Positions 1 through 7,236 of a DNA stretch of 19,038 nt are shown one piece after another (position 1 is the first letter of the stretch; every line of letters begins with the position of its first letter). The notes beneath the pieces were generated by a model. It saw nothing but the letters and a program-made list of their open reading frames with translations, made no database searches and was not told the origin of the DNA. The position numbers and the translations under genes are program-made. The stretch comes from Perlabentimonas sp964554585 (GTDB taxonomy: Bacteria; Bacteroidota; Bacteroidia; Bacteroidales; Tenuifilaceae). The stretch is from the NCBI GenBank assembly GCA_964554585.1, contig CAZKPD010000039.1, positions 1-19,038 on the forward strand. The letters run 5' to 3'.

Positions 1-1
1 C

Positions 2-1390
2 CCTTTTCTTAATCGCGCTGTAGGGAGCATAGATCCTTCCACGGGCGAAATTGTACATCCCATGGCTCGCAATGAGAATGCAGACTTTACCCGTTACGGA
101 TTGCTACAGGAGGCTTACCTTCGGGTGAACCCTCAGAATGTGATCTCTTTTAAATATTGGGGACAACAGGCCAATCGGACCCTGCCCAAAGCCACCAGCT
201 ATGAGGGACCCGAAAATTCTAATCTGAATAAACAGTTTGATACAGACCACAAAGCTGTGATAGATTGGAAACGCTACAGCGGCAAGGGCAGGTGGTCGCT
301 CATGAGCGGATACACCCAAAAAGGATTAGTTTACAGCCTAACCAATGTGGTTCCCGGTTTCGGCCAAATACCTGCCATTTATTCTCAAAGCTCCCACAAA
401 GCGTTACTGAATACCGCATCGTATAGCTATAATTTTGGTCAAAACACTTCTCTCGAGAGTAGCGTAAGCTACAATTATCTTGATGTTTTCTCAAACGATA
501 CGGTGCAGGGAACGGGATACGCACAGCACCGCAATGAGCTATTTACTTTTGTGGCTCTGCGCAAAAGTTTTTGGGAACGGCTTAACCTAAACCTTATGTT
601 GCGTCAGGATTGGGTGGATGGTTCGGCTGCACCCATTGTTCCTTACTTTGGGTTCGACTATAAAATCCTAAAAGAGAAAGACCTGTTGATTAAGGGCAAT
701 ATTGCCCGAAATCATCATCAGCCAACGCTTAACGATCTCTATTGGCAACCGGGCGGAAATCCCAACCTACTTCCAGAGCAGGGCATAAGCGCTGAGCTGG
801 GATTTGTATCTGTTCTAAAAATTGACCGCCACCTGTTGGAGTTTGAGGTTACCGCTTATCGCTCACACATTAACAACTGGATTCTTTGGGTGCCTACCTT
901 TAAGGGATACTGGGAGCCGTTGAACATAAAAAAGGTCCTTTCCCAAGGGGCTGAGTTTCATCTTTCCTCAAAAGGAAGTGTCGGAAAAGTGGGCTATATG
1001 CTGTCGGGAACCTATGCGTACACCCAATCTATTAACTATGGAGATCCTCTGGTTTGGGGTGATGAATCGTATGGCAAGCAGTTGGTGTATGTGCCGCTTC
1101 ATTCCGGTAACGCTATGGTGAGAATTACGTTTAGGGGCTACCATATGGCTTGGCAGCACACCTCCTATAGTGAACGTTTTACAACATCCAGCAATAATGT
1201 TTCGCGCCGAGATTGGCTCTATCCATATTTTATGAACGACCTATCGTTGGGTAAGGAGTTGTTGACCCAAAAGGTCAGGTTGAGCGCTGAGCTAAGGATT
1301 CAGAACCTTTTCAACGAAACCTACCATTCTATACTTTACCGCCCTATGCCGGGTAGGAATTTCATGCTTTTACTAACCATTGGAATCTGA
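2..1390 (+). CDS. TonB-dependent outer-membrane receptor, C-terminal part (5' end outside window; BtuB-like)
   Basis: The reading frame is open from base 2, so the first ATG at 62 is internal and the gene begins upstream; 462 residues are visible. They have the alternating aromatic/polar strands of a 22-stranded TonB-receptor barrel. The end is typical: an RIQNLFNETY motif, then RPMPGRNF and a final hydrophobic strand. The NLFN..Y...PMPGRNF ending is common in cobalamin-type (BtuB) receptors of Bacteroidota. The plug domain and TonB box are not in the window. The next gene, a beta-propeller lipoprotein, starts one base after this stop, which implies translational coupling and a shared uptake role. 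The receptor class is secure; cobalamin as substrate is inference from the tail motif and the partner gene. Siderophore or other cofactor receptors remain possible. Confidence 0.93.
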   Translation, partial: PFLNRAVGSIDPSTGEIVHPMARNENADFTRYGLLQEAYLRVNPQNVISFKYWGQQANRTLPKATSYEGPENSNLNKQFDTDHKAVIDWKRYSGKGRWSLMSGYTQKGLVYSLTNVVPGFGQIPAIYSQSSHKALLNTASYSYNFGQNTSLESSVSYNYLDVFSNDTVQGTGYAQHRNELFTFVALRKSFWERLNLNLMLRQDWVDGSAAPIVPYFGFDYKILKEKDLLIKGNIARNHHQPTLNDLYWQPGGNPNLLPEQGISAELGFVSVLKIDRHLLEFEVTAYRSHINNWILWVPTFKGYWEPLNIKKVLSQGAEFHLSSKGSVGKVGYMLSGTYAYTQSINYGDPLVWGDESYGKQLVYVPLHSGNAMVRITFRGYHMAWQHTSYSERFTTSSNNVSRRDWLYPYFMNDLSLGKELLTQKVRLSAELRIQNLFNETYHSILYRPMPGRNFMLLLTIGI

Positions 1391-1391
1391 T

Positions 1392-2528
1392 ATGCGAACC
1401 CTGAAATTAGCTCTTATATCCATTGGCCTGCTTCTGCTCGCTTCGTGTATGGATGATGACAAGCTTTGGAATTTCCAAAAGCCCAATATCCGTGTGCCCA
1501 TGCAGGGCGTGTTTGTGTTGAATGAGGGAAATTTTATGTATGGAAATGCGTCGTTGTCATACTATGATTTGGAGAACGGTGAGGTAATGAATGATGCCTT
1601 TTTTAATGTCAATGGATTGCCATTGGGCGATGTGGCCCAGTACATGGTCATTCGCGACAGCCTGGGCTATATCGTATTGAATAATAGCGGAAAGATTTAT
1701 GTGATTAATACCCATACCTTTAAGCTTGTGGGAAAGATAACGGGGCTTACCTCTCCTCGGTATATCCATTTTTTAAGCGATACCAAAGCATATGTTACCG
1801 ATCTCTATGCTAAATCCATTGCCATTGTGAACCCAATGACCTTTGAGGTCGTTGGGAGTATAAATGTAAATAATGGGAGTTCGAGTTATTATCAGCATCC
1901 CACAGACCAAATGGTACAGTTGGGTAATTTGGTTTATACCAACTGTTGGAGTTTTGACAATAAAATTTTGATTATCGACAGTCAAACCGATAGGTTGGTT
2001 GACTCCATAGAAGTAAATGTTCAGCCCACTGCCCTAGCGTTGGATAAGTACAGCAAACTTTGGGTGCTAACCGATGGAGGGTTTCAAGGCAACCCCTTTG
2101 GCCATGAAGAGCCAACGCTAATGCGCATAGATCCTATAAGTAAAAAGGTGGAAAAAGAGTTTCGATTCCCTTTGGGCGGTCAACCCATACGATTGGCGCT
2201 AAATGGAACAGGTGACACCCTTTACTTTATCAACAGGCATATCTATCGGCATCCGGTTATTTCCGATAATTATCCTGAACTATTTATCGAAAGCCCCTAT
2301 ACAAAACATTCCGGCGGGGGATTCTACGGTCTTGGGATTGATCCATACAGTTCGGAGGTGTATGTGGCTGATGCAATCGACTACGTTCAGCCGGGTGTGG
2401 TTTACCGATATAGCTCCGGTGCCATATTACGGGATAGCCTAAAGGTAGGGATAATTCCTGGAGCTTTCTGTTTTAAGCCCCAACCCGACGAACCTGAACA
2501 GAGTTTGAAAAGTTTAAGGGTCAAGTAA
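1392..2528 (+). CDS. Surface lipoprotein with YncE/DUF5074-type beta-propeller (BtuG-like candidate)
   Basis: The ATG at 1392 is preferred over the TTG at 1380 because it gives a clean lipoprotein signal: MRTLK, a hydrophobic run, then the lipobox LLAS-C with the lipidated Cys at about residue 19, followed by the acidic MDDD that in Bacteroidota often marks surface-exposed lipoproteins. The mature part is built of repeated blades of the form KIYVINTHTFKLVG, SIAIVNPMTFEVVG and KILIIDSQTDRLVD, the signature of YncE-like seven-bladed propellers. The gene follows the TonB receptor by one base. In Bacteroides the BtuG lipoproteins are beta-propellers that sit on BtuB and capture vitamin B12; this pair has the same order and fold. 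A direct match to BtuG cannot be shown here, so the propeller lipoprotein call is firm and the B12 role is inference. Confidence 0.85.
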   Translation: MRTLKLALISIGLLLLASCMDDDKLWNFQKPNIRVPMQGVFVLNEGNFMYGNASLSYYDLENGEVMNDAFFNVNGLPLGDVAQYMVIRDSLGYIVLNNSGKIYVINTHTFKLVGKITGLTSPRYIHFLSDTKAYVTDLYAKSIAIVNPMTFEVVGSINVNNGSSSYYQHPTDQMVQLGNLVYTNCWSFDNKILIIDSQTDRLVDSIEVNVQPTALALDKYSKLWVLTDGGFQGNPFGHEEPTLMRIDPISKKVEKEFRFPLGGQPIRLALNGTGDTLYFINRHIYRHPVISDNYPELFIESPYTKHSGGGFYGLGIDPYSSEVYVADAIDYVQPGVVYRYSSGAILRDSLKVGIIPGAFCFKPQPDEPEQSLKSLRVK

Positions 2529-2544
2529 TTTCATTTTTTATTGT

Positions 2545-2574
2545 TTTGTAATTAGGTTAATATAATTACCTTTG
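2545..2574 (+). promoter_or_regulatory. Bacteroidota-type promoter of the DUF177-rpmF-plsX-fabH operon
   Basis: TTTG at 2545-2548 is followed 18 bases later by TACCTTTG at 2567-2574, a full match to the -7 element TAnnTTTG of Bacteroidota primary-sigma promoters. Transcription would start near 2581, about 15 bases before the ATG at 2596. The upstream gene ends at 2528, so the element lies in a true intergenic space. Confidence 0.7.
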
Positions 2575-2595
2575 CAGGATATTTTTCGTAGGCTA

Positions 2596-3144
2596 ATGGC
2601 TATTGATAAAGACCTATATACAATTGAAATAAAAGGACTTAAACAAGGTGAGCATCAGTTTAAGTTTAATGTTTCAAAATCGTTTTTTGCTCAAATTGAG
2701 GAGAGCGAGATACGTGATGGTGATGTTGAGGTTAACCTTGTGGTGCAGAAATACGAAAATATGCTGGAACTGAATTTTGATATTGAAGGAGAAGTGGAAG
2801 TGGTGTGTGATAGGTGTCTAGAGTGGTTTCTTATCCCCATCTCTTTCCAGGACGATTTGATGATTAAAATTCTGCACACCCTGCCCGAAGACTCAGAGCA
2901 AGGAGATAAAATTTGGTTTATTAACCCAAACGATTATAAAATAGATCTGACTCACCATATATACGAGAGTATTTTCTTAAGTTTGCCCATTCAAAGGTTT
3001 CATGGAGTTTTGGGTACTTCGGAAAAGGATTGCGACAAAGTCATGATGGATAGATTTAAAAGTTTGTCTGTAGGTGATGAGTTAAACAGTACACAGAATT
3101 ATGATTCCAGATGGGATAAGCTTAAAAACTTATCCTCTAACTAG
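2596..3144 (+). CDS. DUF177 (YceD-family) protein
   Basis: The ATG at 2596 (MAIDKDLYTIEIKGL, 182 residues) is chosen over the TTG at 2572, because the TTG lies inside the predicted -7 promoter element. The protein has the YceD/DUF177 layout: an N-terminal beta-rich half, a conserved VVCDRCLEWF motif with a CxxC pair at about residues 71-74, an acidic middle, and the characteristic DSRWDKLKNL end. Members of this family sit immediately upstream of rpmF across bacteria and have been linked to 23S rRNA accumulation or ribosome assembly; the molecular activity is not settled. It is followed by rpmF after 31 bases and is the first gene of a ribosome/fatty-acid operon. Confidence 0.88.
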   Translation: MAIDKDLYTIEIKGLKQGEHQFKFNVSKSFFAQIEESEIRDGDVEVNLVVQKYENMLELNFDIEGEVEVVCDRCLEWFLIPISFQDDLMIKILHTLPEDSEQGDKIWFINPNDYKIDLTHHIYESIFLSLPIQRFHGVLGTSEKDCDKVMMDRFKSLSVGDELNSTQNYDSRWDKLKNLSSN

Positions 3145-3175
3145 GAAAAAAGTATAACAATTAACAAATACAGCA

Positions 3176-3361
3176 ATGGCACAACCAAAGAGTAGAACTT
3201 CAAAACAAAGAAAAAACAAACGTAGAACTCATTACAAAGCACAGCTGCCGACTTTGGGCACTTGCTCTAACTGCGGAACTACAATTCAGTACCACCGAGT
3301 ATGTCCCGAATGTGGTTTTTACAGAGGGAAACTTGCGGTTGAAAAAACGGTAGGAGCATAG
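3176..3361 (+). CDS. rpmF: 50S ribosomal protein bL32
   Basis: A 61-residue basic protein beginning MAQPKSRTSKQRKNKRRTH, the standard bL32 N-terminus of Bacteroidota. It keeps two CxxC pairs (TCSNCG and CPECG), so this is the zinc-binding C+ form. It is a structural protein of the large subunit. Its position between DUF177 and plsX is the classical arrangement, which couples a ribosomal protein to the start of phospholipid synthesis. Confidence 0.97.
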   Translation: MAQPKSRTSKQRKNKRRTHYKAQLPTLGTCSNCGTTIQYHRVCPECGFYRGKLAVEKTVGA

Positions 3362-3398
3362 TTTATGCCCATTTGCCTTCATCTATACTAGTAATAGG

Positions 3399-4340
3399 AT
3401 GAAAATAGGAGTTGATGCCATGGGTGGCGACTTTGCACCGCAAGCGGTGGTTAAAGGAGCCATTCTGGCAAAAGAGCATCTTAACAGTAACGAGCACATT
3501 GTTCTCTTTGGGGATAAGGATTTAATTACCCAAGAGTTGATTAGCAATAATGTTAGCCCTAACCTTTTTGAGATTGTGCACTGTTCTGAGGTGATAGGCA
3601 TGGGTGAGCACCCCGCTAAAGCATTTGCCAAAAAAACCGACTCGAGTATTGCTGTTGGCTTTCACTGGCTTGCACATCACGAAATTGATGGCTTTGCCAG
3701 TGCAGGCAATACCGGTGCAGTATTGGTTGGTACAGTACAAGCCATTAAGGTTGTCCCCGGAATTATTCGACCAGCCATAGCCAGTTATATCCCCGTTTCC
3801 GAAGAAAAATTTAACCTCTTACTTGATGTGGGCATAAATCCCGACTGTAGGCCTGATGTGCTTTACCAGTATGGGATATTGGGTTCGCTTTATGCAAAGT
3901 TTGTTTTTAGTATTAATAACCCTCGCATTGGTCTTTTAAACATTGGCGAGGAGGAGGGGAAAGGGAACCTGGTTGCTAAAAATACCCATGAGCTCATGAA
4001 AGATAATAATGATTTTAGCTTTGTGGGCAACATTGAGGCCAATATGCTGTTTAGTGATGAGAAGGCTGACGTTGTTGTGTGCGACGGATTCGTTGGAAAC
4101 GTTATCCTAAAAGAGGCAGAAGCCTTTTATCATTTGTTGAAAAAGCGGAATATTTCAGACCCTTTCTTTGAACAGTTTAATTTTGAGAACTACGGAGGAA
4201 CGCCTGTTTTGGGAGTTAATTCTCCGGTAGTTATTGGCCATGGAGTATCCAACGATAAGGCTATCATGAATATGATCTTGCAAACCAGAACGGTGATTGC
4301 AAGCGATTTGTGTGATAATATTAAAAACGCATTCAGCTGA
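3399..4340 (+). CDS. plsX: Phosphate acyltransferase PlsX
   Basis: PlsX converts acyl-ACP and phosphate to acyl-phosphate, the donor for PlsY in the first step of phosphatidic acid synthesis; it is a cytoplasmic peripheral membrane enzyme. Family motifs in order: MKIGVDAMGGDFAPQ at the N-terminus, SAGNTGA near residue 100, LLDVG near 147, GNIEANML, VVCDGFVGN and GGTPVLGVN...IGHG near the C-terminus. The length of 313 residues is normal for the phylum. Its stop codon overlaps the fabH start by one base (TGATG, 4338-4342), so the two are translationally coupled. Confidence 0.96.
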   Translation: MKIGVDAMGGDFAPQAVVKGAILAKEHLNSNEHIVLFGDKDLITQELISNNVSPNLFEIVHCSEVIGMGEHPAKAFAKKTDSSIAVGFHWLAHHEIDGFASAGNTGAVLVGTVQAIKVVPGIIRPAIASYIPVSEEKFNLLLDVGINPDCRPDVLYQYGILGSLYAKFVFSINNPRIGLLNIGEEEGKGNLVAKNTHELMKDNNDFSFVGNIEANMLFSDEKADVVVCDGFVGNVILKEAEAFYHLLKKRNISDPFFEQFNFENYGGTPVLGVNSPVVIGHGVSNDKAIMNMILQTRTVIASDLCDNIKNAFS

Positions 4341-5350
4341 TGGGAAAAATAACAGCAGCAATAACGGGAGTTGCAGGGTTTGTACCCGATTATGTGCTAA
4401 CAAACCAAGAACTCAGCCAAATGGTCGATACCACAGATGAGTGGATAATGACCCGTATTGGAATTAAAGAACGTAGAATACTTAAAGGCGAGGGAAAAGG
4501 GACCAGCGACATGGCAGCCCCTGCCGTTAAGCAACTTCTTGAAAAAACCAATACACTCCCCGATGAGGTGGATATGCTTATTTGTGGTGTAGTTACTCCG
4601 GATATGCAGTTCCCTGCTACAGCCAATATCATTAGCGATAAGGTGGGTATTAAAAATGCATTTGGCTATGATTTGAATGCCGGATGCTCTAGCTTTCTCT
4701 ATGCATTAGTTACGGCATCTAAATTTATAGAGTCGGGTACGCATAAAAAAGTGATTGTGGTAGGAGCCGATAAGATGTCTTCCATCACCGACTACACCGA
4801 CAGGGCAACCTGTCCAATTTTTGGCGATGGGGCCGGTGCTGTTATGCTAGAGCCCTCCCTCGAAGGGTTTGGAGTTCTGGATTCAATAATGCAGGTTGAC
4901 GGATCAGGGCGCAAACACCTACACCAAGTTGCAGGAGGATCAATGTACCCTGCATCCATTGAGACCGTTCAAAAACGTCAGCACTTCATCTACCAAGAGG
5001 GTCAACCTGTTTTTAAGTCTGCGGTTTCCAATATGGCCGATACGGCTGTAGAGATTATGAACCGAAATAGCATTACTCCTGAAACCCTTGCCTGGTTAGT
5101 ACCACACCAAGCCAATATGCGTATTATAGAGGCCACAGCCAAACGCATGGGGATTAAAAAGGAGCAGGTGATGATTAATATTGAGCGTTATGGCAATACC
5201 ACTAGCGGTACTATTCCCCTTTGCCTATGGGAGTGGGAGCCCCTGCTGCGTAAAGGCGACAATGTGATTATTGCCACTTTTGGTGCCGGGTTTACCTGGG
5301 GAGCCACTTATCTAAAGTGGGCCTACGATGGCGATAAAGTGAAACGATAG
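4340..5350 (+). CDS. fabH: Beta-ketoacyl-ACP synthase III (KAS III)
   Basis: FabH condenses an acyl-CoA primer with malonyl-ACP to start fatty acid synthesis. The full catalytic triad is present: Cys116 in AGCSSF, His256 in PHQANMR and Asn286 in GNTTSG. The N-terminus (ITGVAGFVPDYVLTN) and the TTDEWIMTRIGIKERR block are canonical, and the 336-residue length is normal. The gene overlaps plsX by one base and is the last gene of the operon, with a strong terminator starting 24 bases after its stop. Genomes of this phylum often carry several fabH paralogues; the plsX-linked one is usually the housekeeping copy. Confidence 0.96.
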   Translation: MGKITAAITGVAGFVPDYVLTNQELSQMVDTTDEWIMTRIGIKERRILKGEGKGTSDMAAPAVKQLLEKTNTLPDEVDMLICGVVTPDMQFPATANIISDKVGIKNAFGYDLNAGCSSFLYALVTASKFIESGTHKKVIVVGADKMSSITDYTDRATCPIFGDGAGAVMLEPSLEGFGVLDSIMQVDGSGRKHLHQVAGGSMYPASIETVQKRQHFIYQEGQPVFKSAVSNMADTAVEIMNRNSITPETLAWLVPHQANMRIIEATAKRMGIKKEQVMINIERYGNTTSGTIPLCLWEWEPLLRKGDNVIIATFGAGFTWGATYLKWAYDGDKVKR

Positions 5351-5374
5351 ACATTAATTGTATAGAATATAATG

Positions 5375-5398
5375 AGCCTCCCAAGGGAGGCTTTTTTT
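5375..5398 (+). terminator. Intrinsic terminator after fabH
   Basis: AGCCTCCC and GGGAGGCT form a perfect 8-bp GC-rich stem with a two-base AA spacer, the last pair closing with the first T of a seven-T run at 5392-5398. It ends the DUF177-rpmF-plsX-fabH operon. Confidence 0.93.
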
Positions 5399-5450
5399 AT
5401 AGTGCGTAATCTCGGCCATAGATCGGGCGTGAAACGGTTTTCGGTGGACG

Positions 5451-5490
5451 GTTAATAATTAACGTGTCACGAGTAACCCTTCACGAATAA
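5451..5490. repeat. Degenerate short intergenic repeats: palindrome plus direct repeat
   Basis: The 13-base perfect palindrome GTTAATAATTAAC lies at 5451-5463. TCACGAGTAA (5467-5476) and TCACGAATAA (5481-5490) form a 9/10 direct repeat 14 bases apart. No ORF covers this stretch between the fabH terminator and the SUI1 promoter. It resembles the short degenerate CACGA/GTTAA-type debris found in some Bacteroidota intergenic regions; a protein-binding site is also possible. Confidence 0.45.
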
Positions 5491-5535
5491 TCAAATTTGC
5501 AAAAAGCACTGAATTAAAAATCAACCAGATTTACA

Positions 5536-5543
5536 TAACTTTG
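5536..5543 (+). promoter_or_regulatory. -7 promoter element of the SUI1 gene
   Basis: TAACTTTG matches TAnnTTTG fully and lies 17 bases before the ATG at 5561. No good -33 TTTG is found at the usual distance; the nearest, at 5496-5499, is 36 bases away. Only the -7 element is therefore claimed. The leader would be about 10 bases long. Confidence 0.55.
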
Positions 5544-5560
5544 TAAAAAACCAGAAGACT

Positions 5561-5908
5561 ATGATTAATGGCGATTGGAAAGATAAGTTGGCCTTTGCCT
5601 ATTCAACTAACCCGGACTATAAACCCAATGAGGAGGAAGAAAATGTTGATACTCTGCTACCTCACCAACAGGTTCTTAGAATTAGGCTGGAAAAGAAGCA
5701 TAGGGGTGGAAAAATGGCAACCATCATCGCCGGGTTTATAGGCAGTATGGATGAGCTAAAAAAGCTGGAAAAAACTTTAAAAAGCCGGTGTGCCGTAGGA
5801 GGATCCGTTAAGGATAATGAAATTATTCTTCAGGGTGATTTTCGGGATAGGGCTGTAAATATCCTACAGGAATTGGGCTATAAAAACGTGAAAAAATCAG
5901 GAGGATAA
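5561..5908 (+). CDS. SUI1/eIF1-like translation-associated protein (YciH family)
   Basis: A 115-residue protein with a single SUI1 domain over its C-terminal two thirds: RLEKKHRGGKMATIIAGFIG, then LKKLEKTLKSRCAVGGSVKDNEIILQGDF, then the closing ELGYKNVK. This is the standard bacterial and archaeal eIF1-like signature, including the GGSVK and IxLQGD blocks. Bacterial members are implicated in start-codon fidelity or translation control, but the role in Bacteroidota is not established. The N-terminal 35 residues are acidic and less conserved. It stands alone behind its own -7 element; the next gene starts 55 bases downstream. Confidence 0.92.
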   Translation: MINGDWKDKLAFAYSTNPDYKPNEEEENVDTLLPHQQVLRIRLEKKHRGGKMATIIAGFIGSMDELKKLEKTLKSRCAVGGSVKDNEIILQGDFRDRAVNILQELGYKNVKKSGG

Positions 5909-5963
5909 ACAACATTCATTTGATCTATTTTTCCCTGTGCATCAATGTTTAACACAATACAAA

Positions 5964-7232
5964 ATGAAGTATATAATTAGCTTTTTCACCTTTCTATATT
6001 TCTTGGTTTCGTCGGTTAGCGCCAATGACACCATTCGGGTAATGCAGTACAACCTGCTATACTACGACATGATTACCTCCTTTTGTACAGAATCCAATAA
6101 TAATGTCAACCAGAAGAACATCTATTTAAATACTATTGTCAACCACTTTAAACCCGATATTTTTACGGTTAACGAGCTAAATGGTAGCCCAAGCAGTGTG
6201 GACCTTTTGCTGAATGGTGCCTTAAATATAAACGGGGTTACCCGTTATAGAAATGCGTCATTTACGGGTAGCTATCTTATAAACATGCTTTACTATAACA
6301 GCGAAAAACTGGCGCTAAAGCGCCAATCCCACATCCAAACCAGCCCTCGGCAAACGGATGTGTATACCCTATACCTAGTGGATGATAACTTGGCCCTTGG
6401 CGATACTACCTATCTAACCTGTATTGTTACCCACCTAAAAGCCGGTAGTACTGTGGCCGATCAGAATGAACGGGCCTTGGCAGCAAAGCAGATCATGAAC
6501 TATATTGTCAACAGGAAATTGGATGGGAACATTATGATGATGGGCGATTTTAATGTGTACACTCATACCGAAGAGGCCTTTCAGCGCTTGTTAACAACTA
6601 CTACAACTGGTGTTCAGCTGCACGACCCTGCCAATGCGGTGGGCAACTGGCACGATAATTCAAGCTTTTCTCCCTATCATACCCAGTCAACCCACACCTC
6701 GGGCAGCTGTTTTTCTGGCGGAGGAATGGATGATCGGTTCGATTTTATTCTGGCCTCAACTCCGCTAATTGAGGGTGCCAGAGGAGCCAAATACATTGAA
6801 GATTCGTACTGGGCATACGGACAGGATGGCAACAGGCTGAATGGATCGCTGATTTCACCTACGAACAATTCATTGCCTGCCAATATTATTAGCGCGCTTT
6901 ACAATATGTCGGATCACCTACCGGTAACCCTAAAAATTCACATGGACCATGAGCTATACCTGAGTGATGGTTTATCCGATTTTTATGCACCTACAATAAA
7001 AGTTATTAATCCGGTAAGTAATACAATAGATTTCTACATTGACGGCATAACCCCTCAAAATTTAAAAATGAGCGTTTACAGTAGCATTGGGCTGTTAATG
7101 CAAAGCCGTACCCTAAGTGTGAATGAAGGGGAGCGTTACTCCGTTCCTGCCGATTTGCTTATACCTGGAGCCTATTTTGTTGTCTTTAGCGGTAATGATT
7201 TTCAAAAGACTGTAATTGTGATAAAACAGTAA
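5964..7232 (+). CDS. Secreted endonuclease/exonuclease/phosphatase-family hydrolase with T9SS sorting domain
   Basis: The ATG at 5964 is preferred to the GTG at 5937 because it places a signal peptide at the very N-terminus (MKYIISFFTFLYFLVSSVSA, cleavage near residue 20). The 422-residue protein carries the metal-dependent EEP fold: QYNLLYY with Asn30, VNELNG with Glu71, THLKAG with His157, GDFNVYT with Asp195 and Asn197, DDRFDFIL with Asp260, and the final SDHLP with Asp317/His318. From about residue 343 a T9SS C-terminal domain follows (INPVSNTIDFYI, VYSSIGLLMQ, IPGAYFVVF), so the protein should cross the outer membrane and stay at the surface or be released. EEP enzymes cleave phosphodiesters in DNA, RNA or small molecules; secretion makes nucleic acid the likely substrate. 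It is followed after four bases by the metallopeptidase-barrel gene. Confidence 0.9.
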   Translation: MKYIISFFTFLYFLVSSVSANDTIRVMQYNLLYYDMITSFCTESNNNVNQKNIYLNTIVNHFKPDIFTVNELNGSPSSVDLLLNGALNINGVTRYRNASFTGSYLINMLYYNSEKLALKRQSHIQTSPRQTDVYTLYLVDDNLALGDTTYLTCIVTHLKAGSTVADQNERALAAKQIMNYIVNRKLDGNIMMMGDFNVYTHTEEAFQRLLTTTTTGVQLHDPANAVGNWHDNSSFSPYHTQSTHTSGSCFSGGGMDDRFDFILASTPLIEGARGAKYIEDSYWAYGQDGNRLNGSLISPTNNSLPANIISALYNMSDHLPVTLKIHMDHELYLSDGLSDFYAPTIKVINPVSNTIDFYIDGITPQNLKMSVYSSIGLLMQSRTLSVNEGERYSVPADLLIPGAYFVVFSGNDFQKTVIVIKQ

Positions 7233-7236
7233 TCAT

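Noticed and set aside
1380..1391. TTG start at 1380 for the lipoprotein gene, overlapping the receptor
   Set aside because: The ATG at 1392 places the signal peptide and lipobox correctly; the TTG would put four extra residues (an acidic MESD) ahead of the n-region.
5937..5963. GTG start at 5937 for the EEP-family protein
   Set aside because: It would place nine residues in front of a standard signal peptide that begins at the ATG at 5964.
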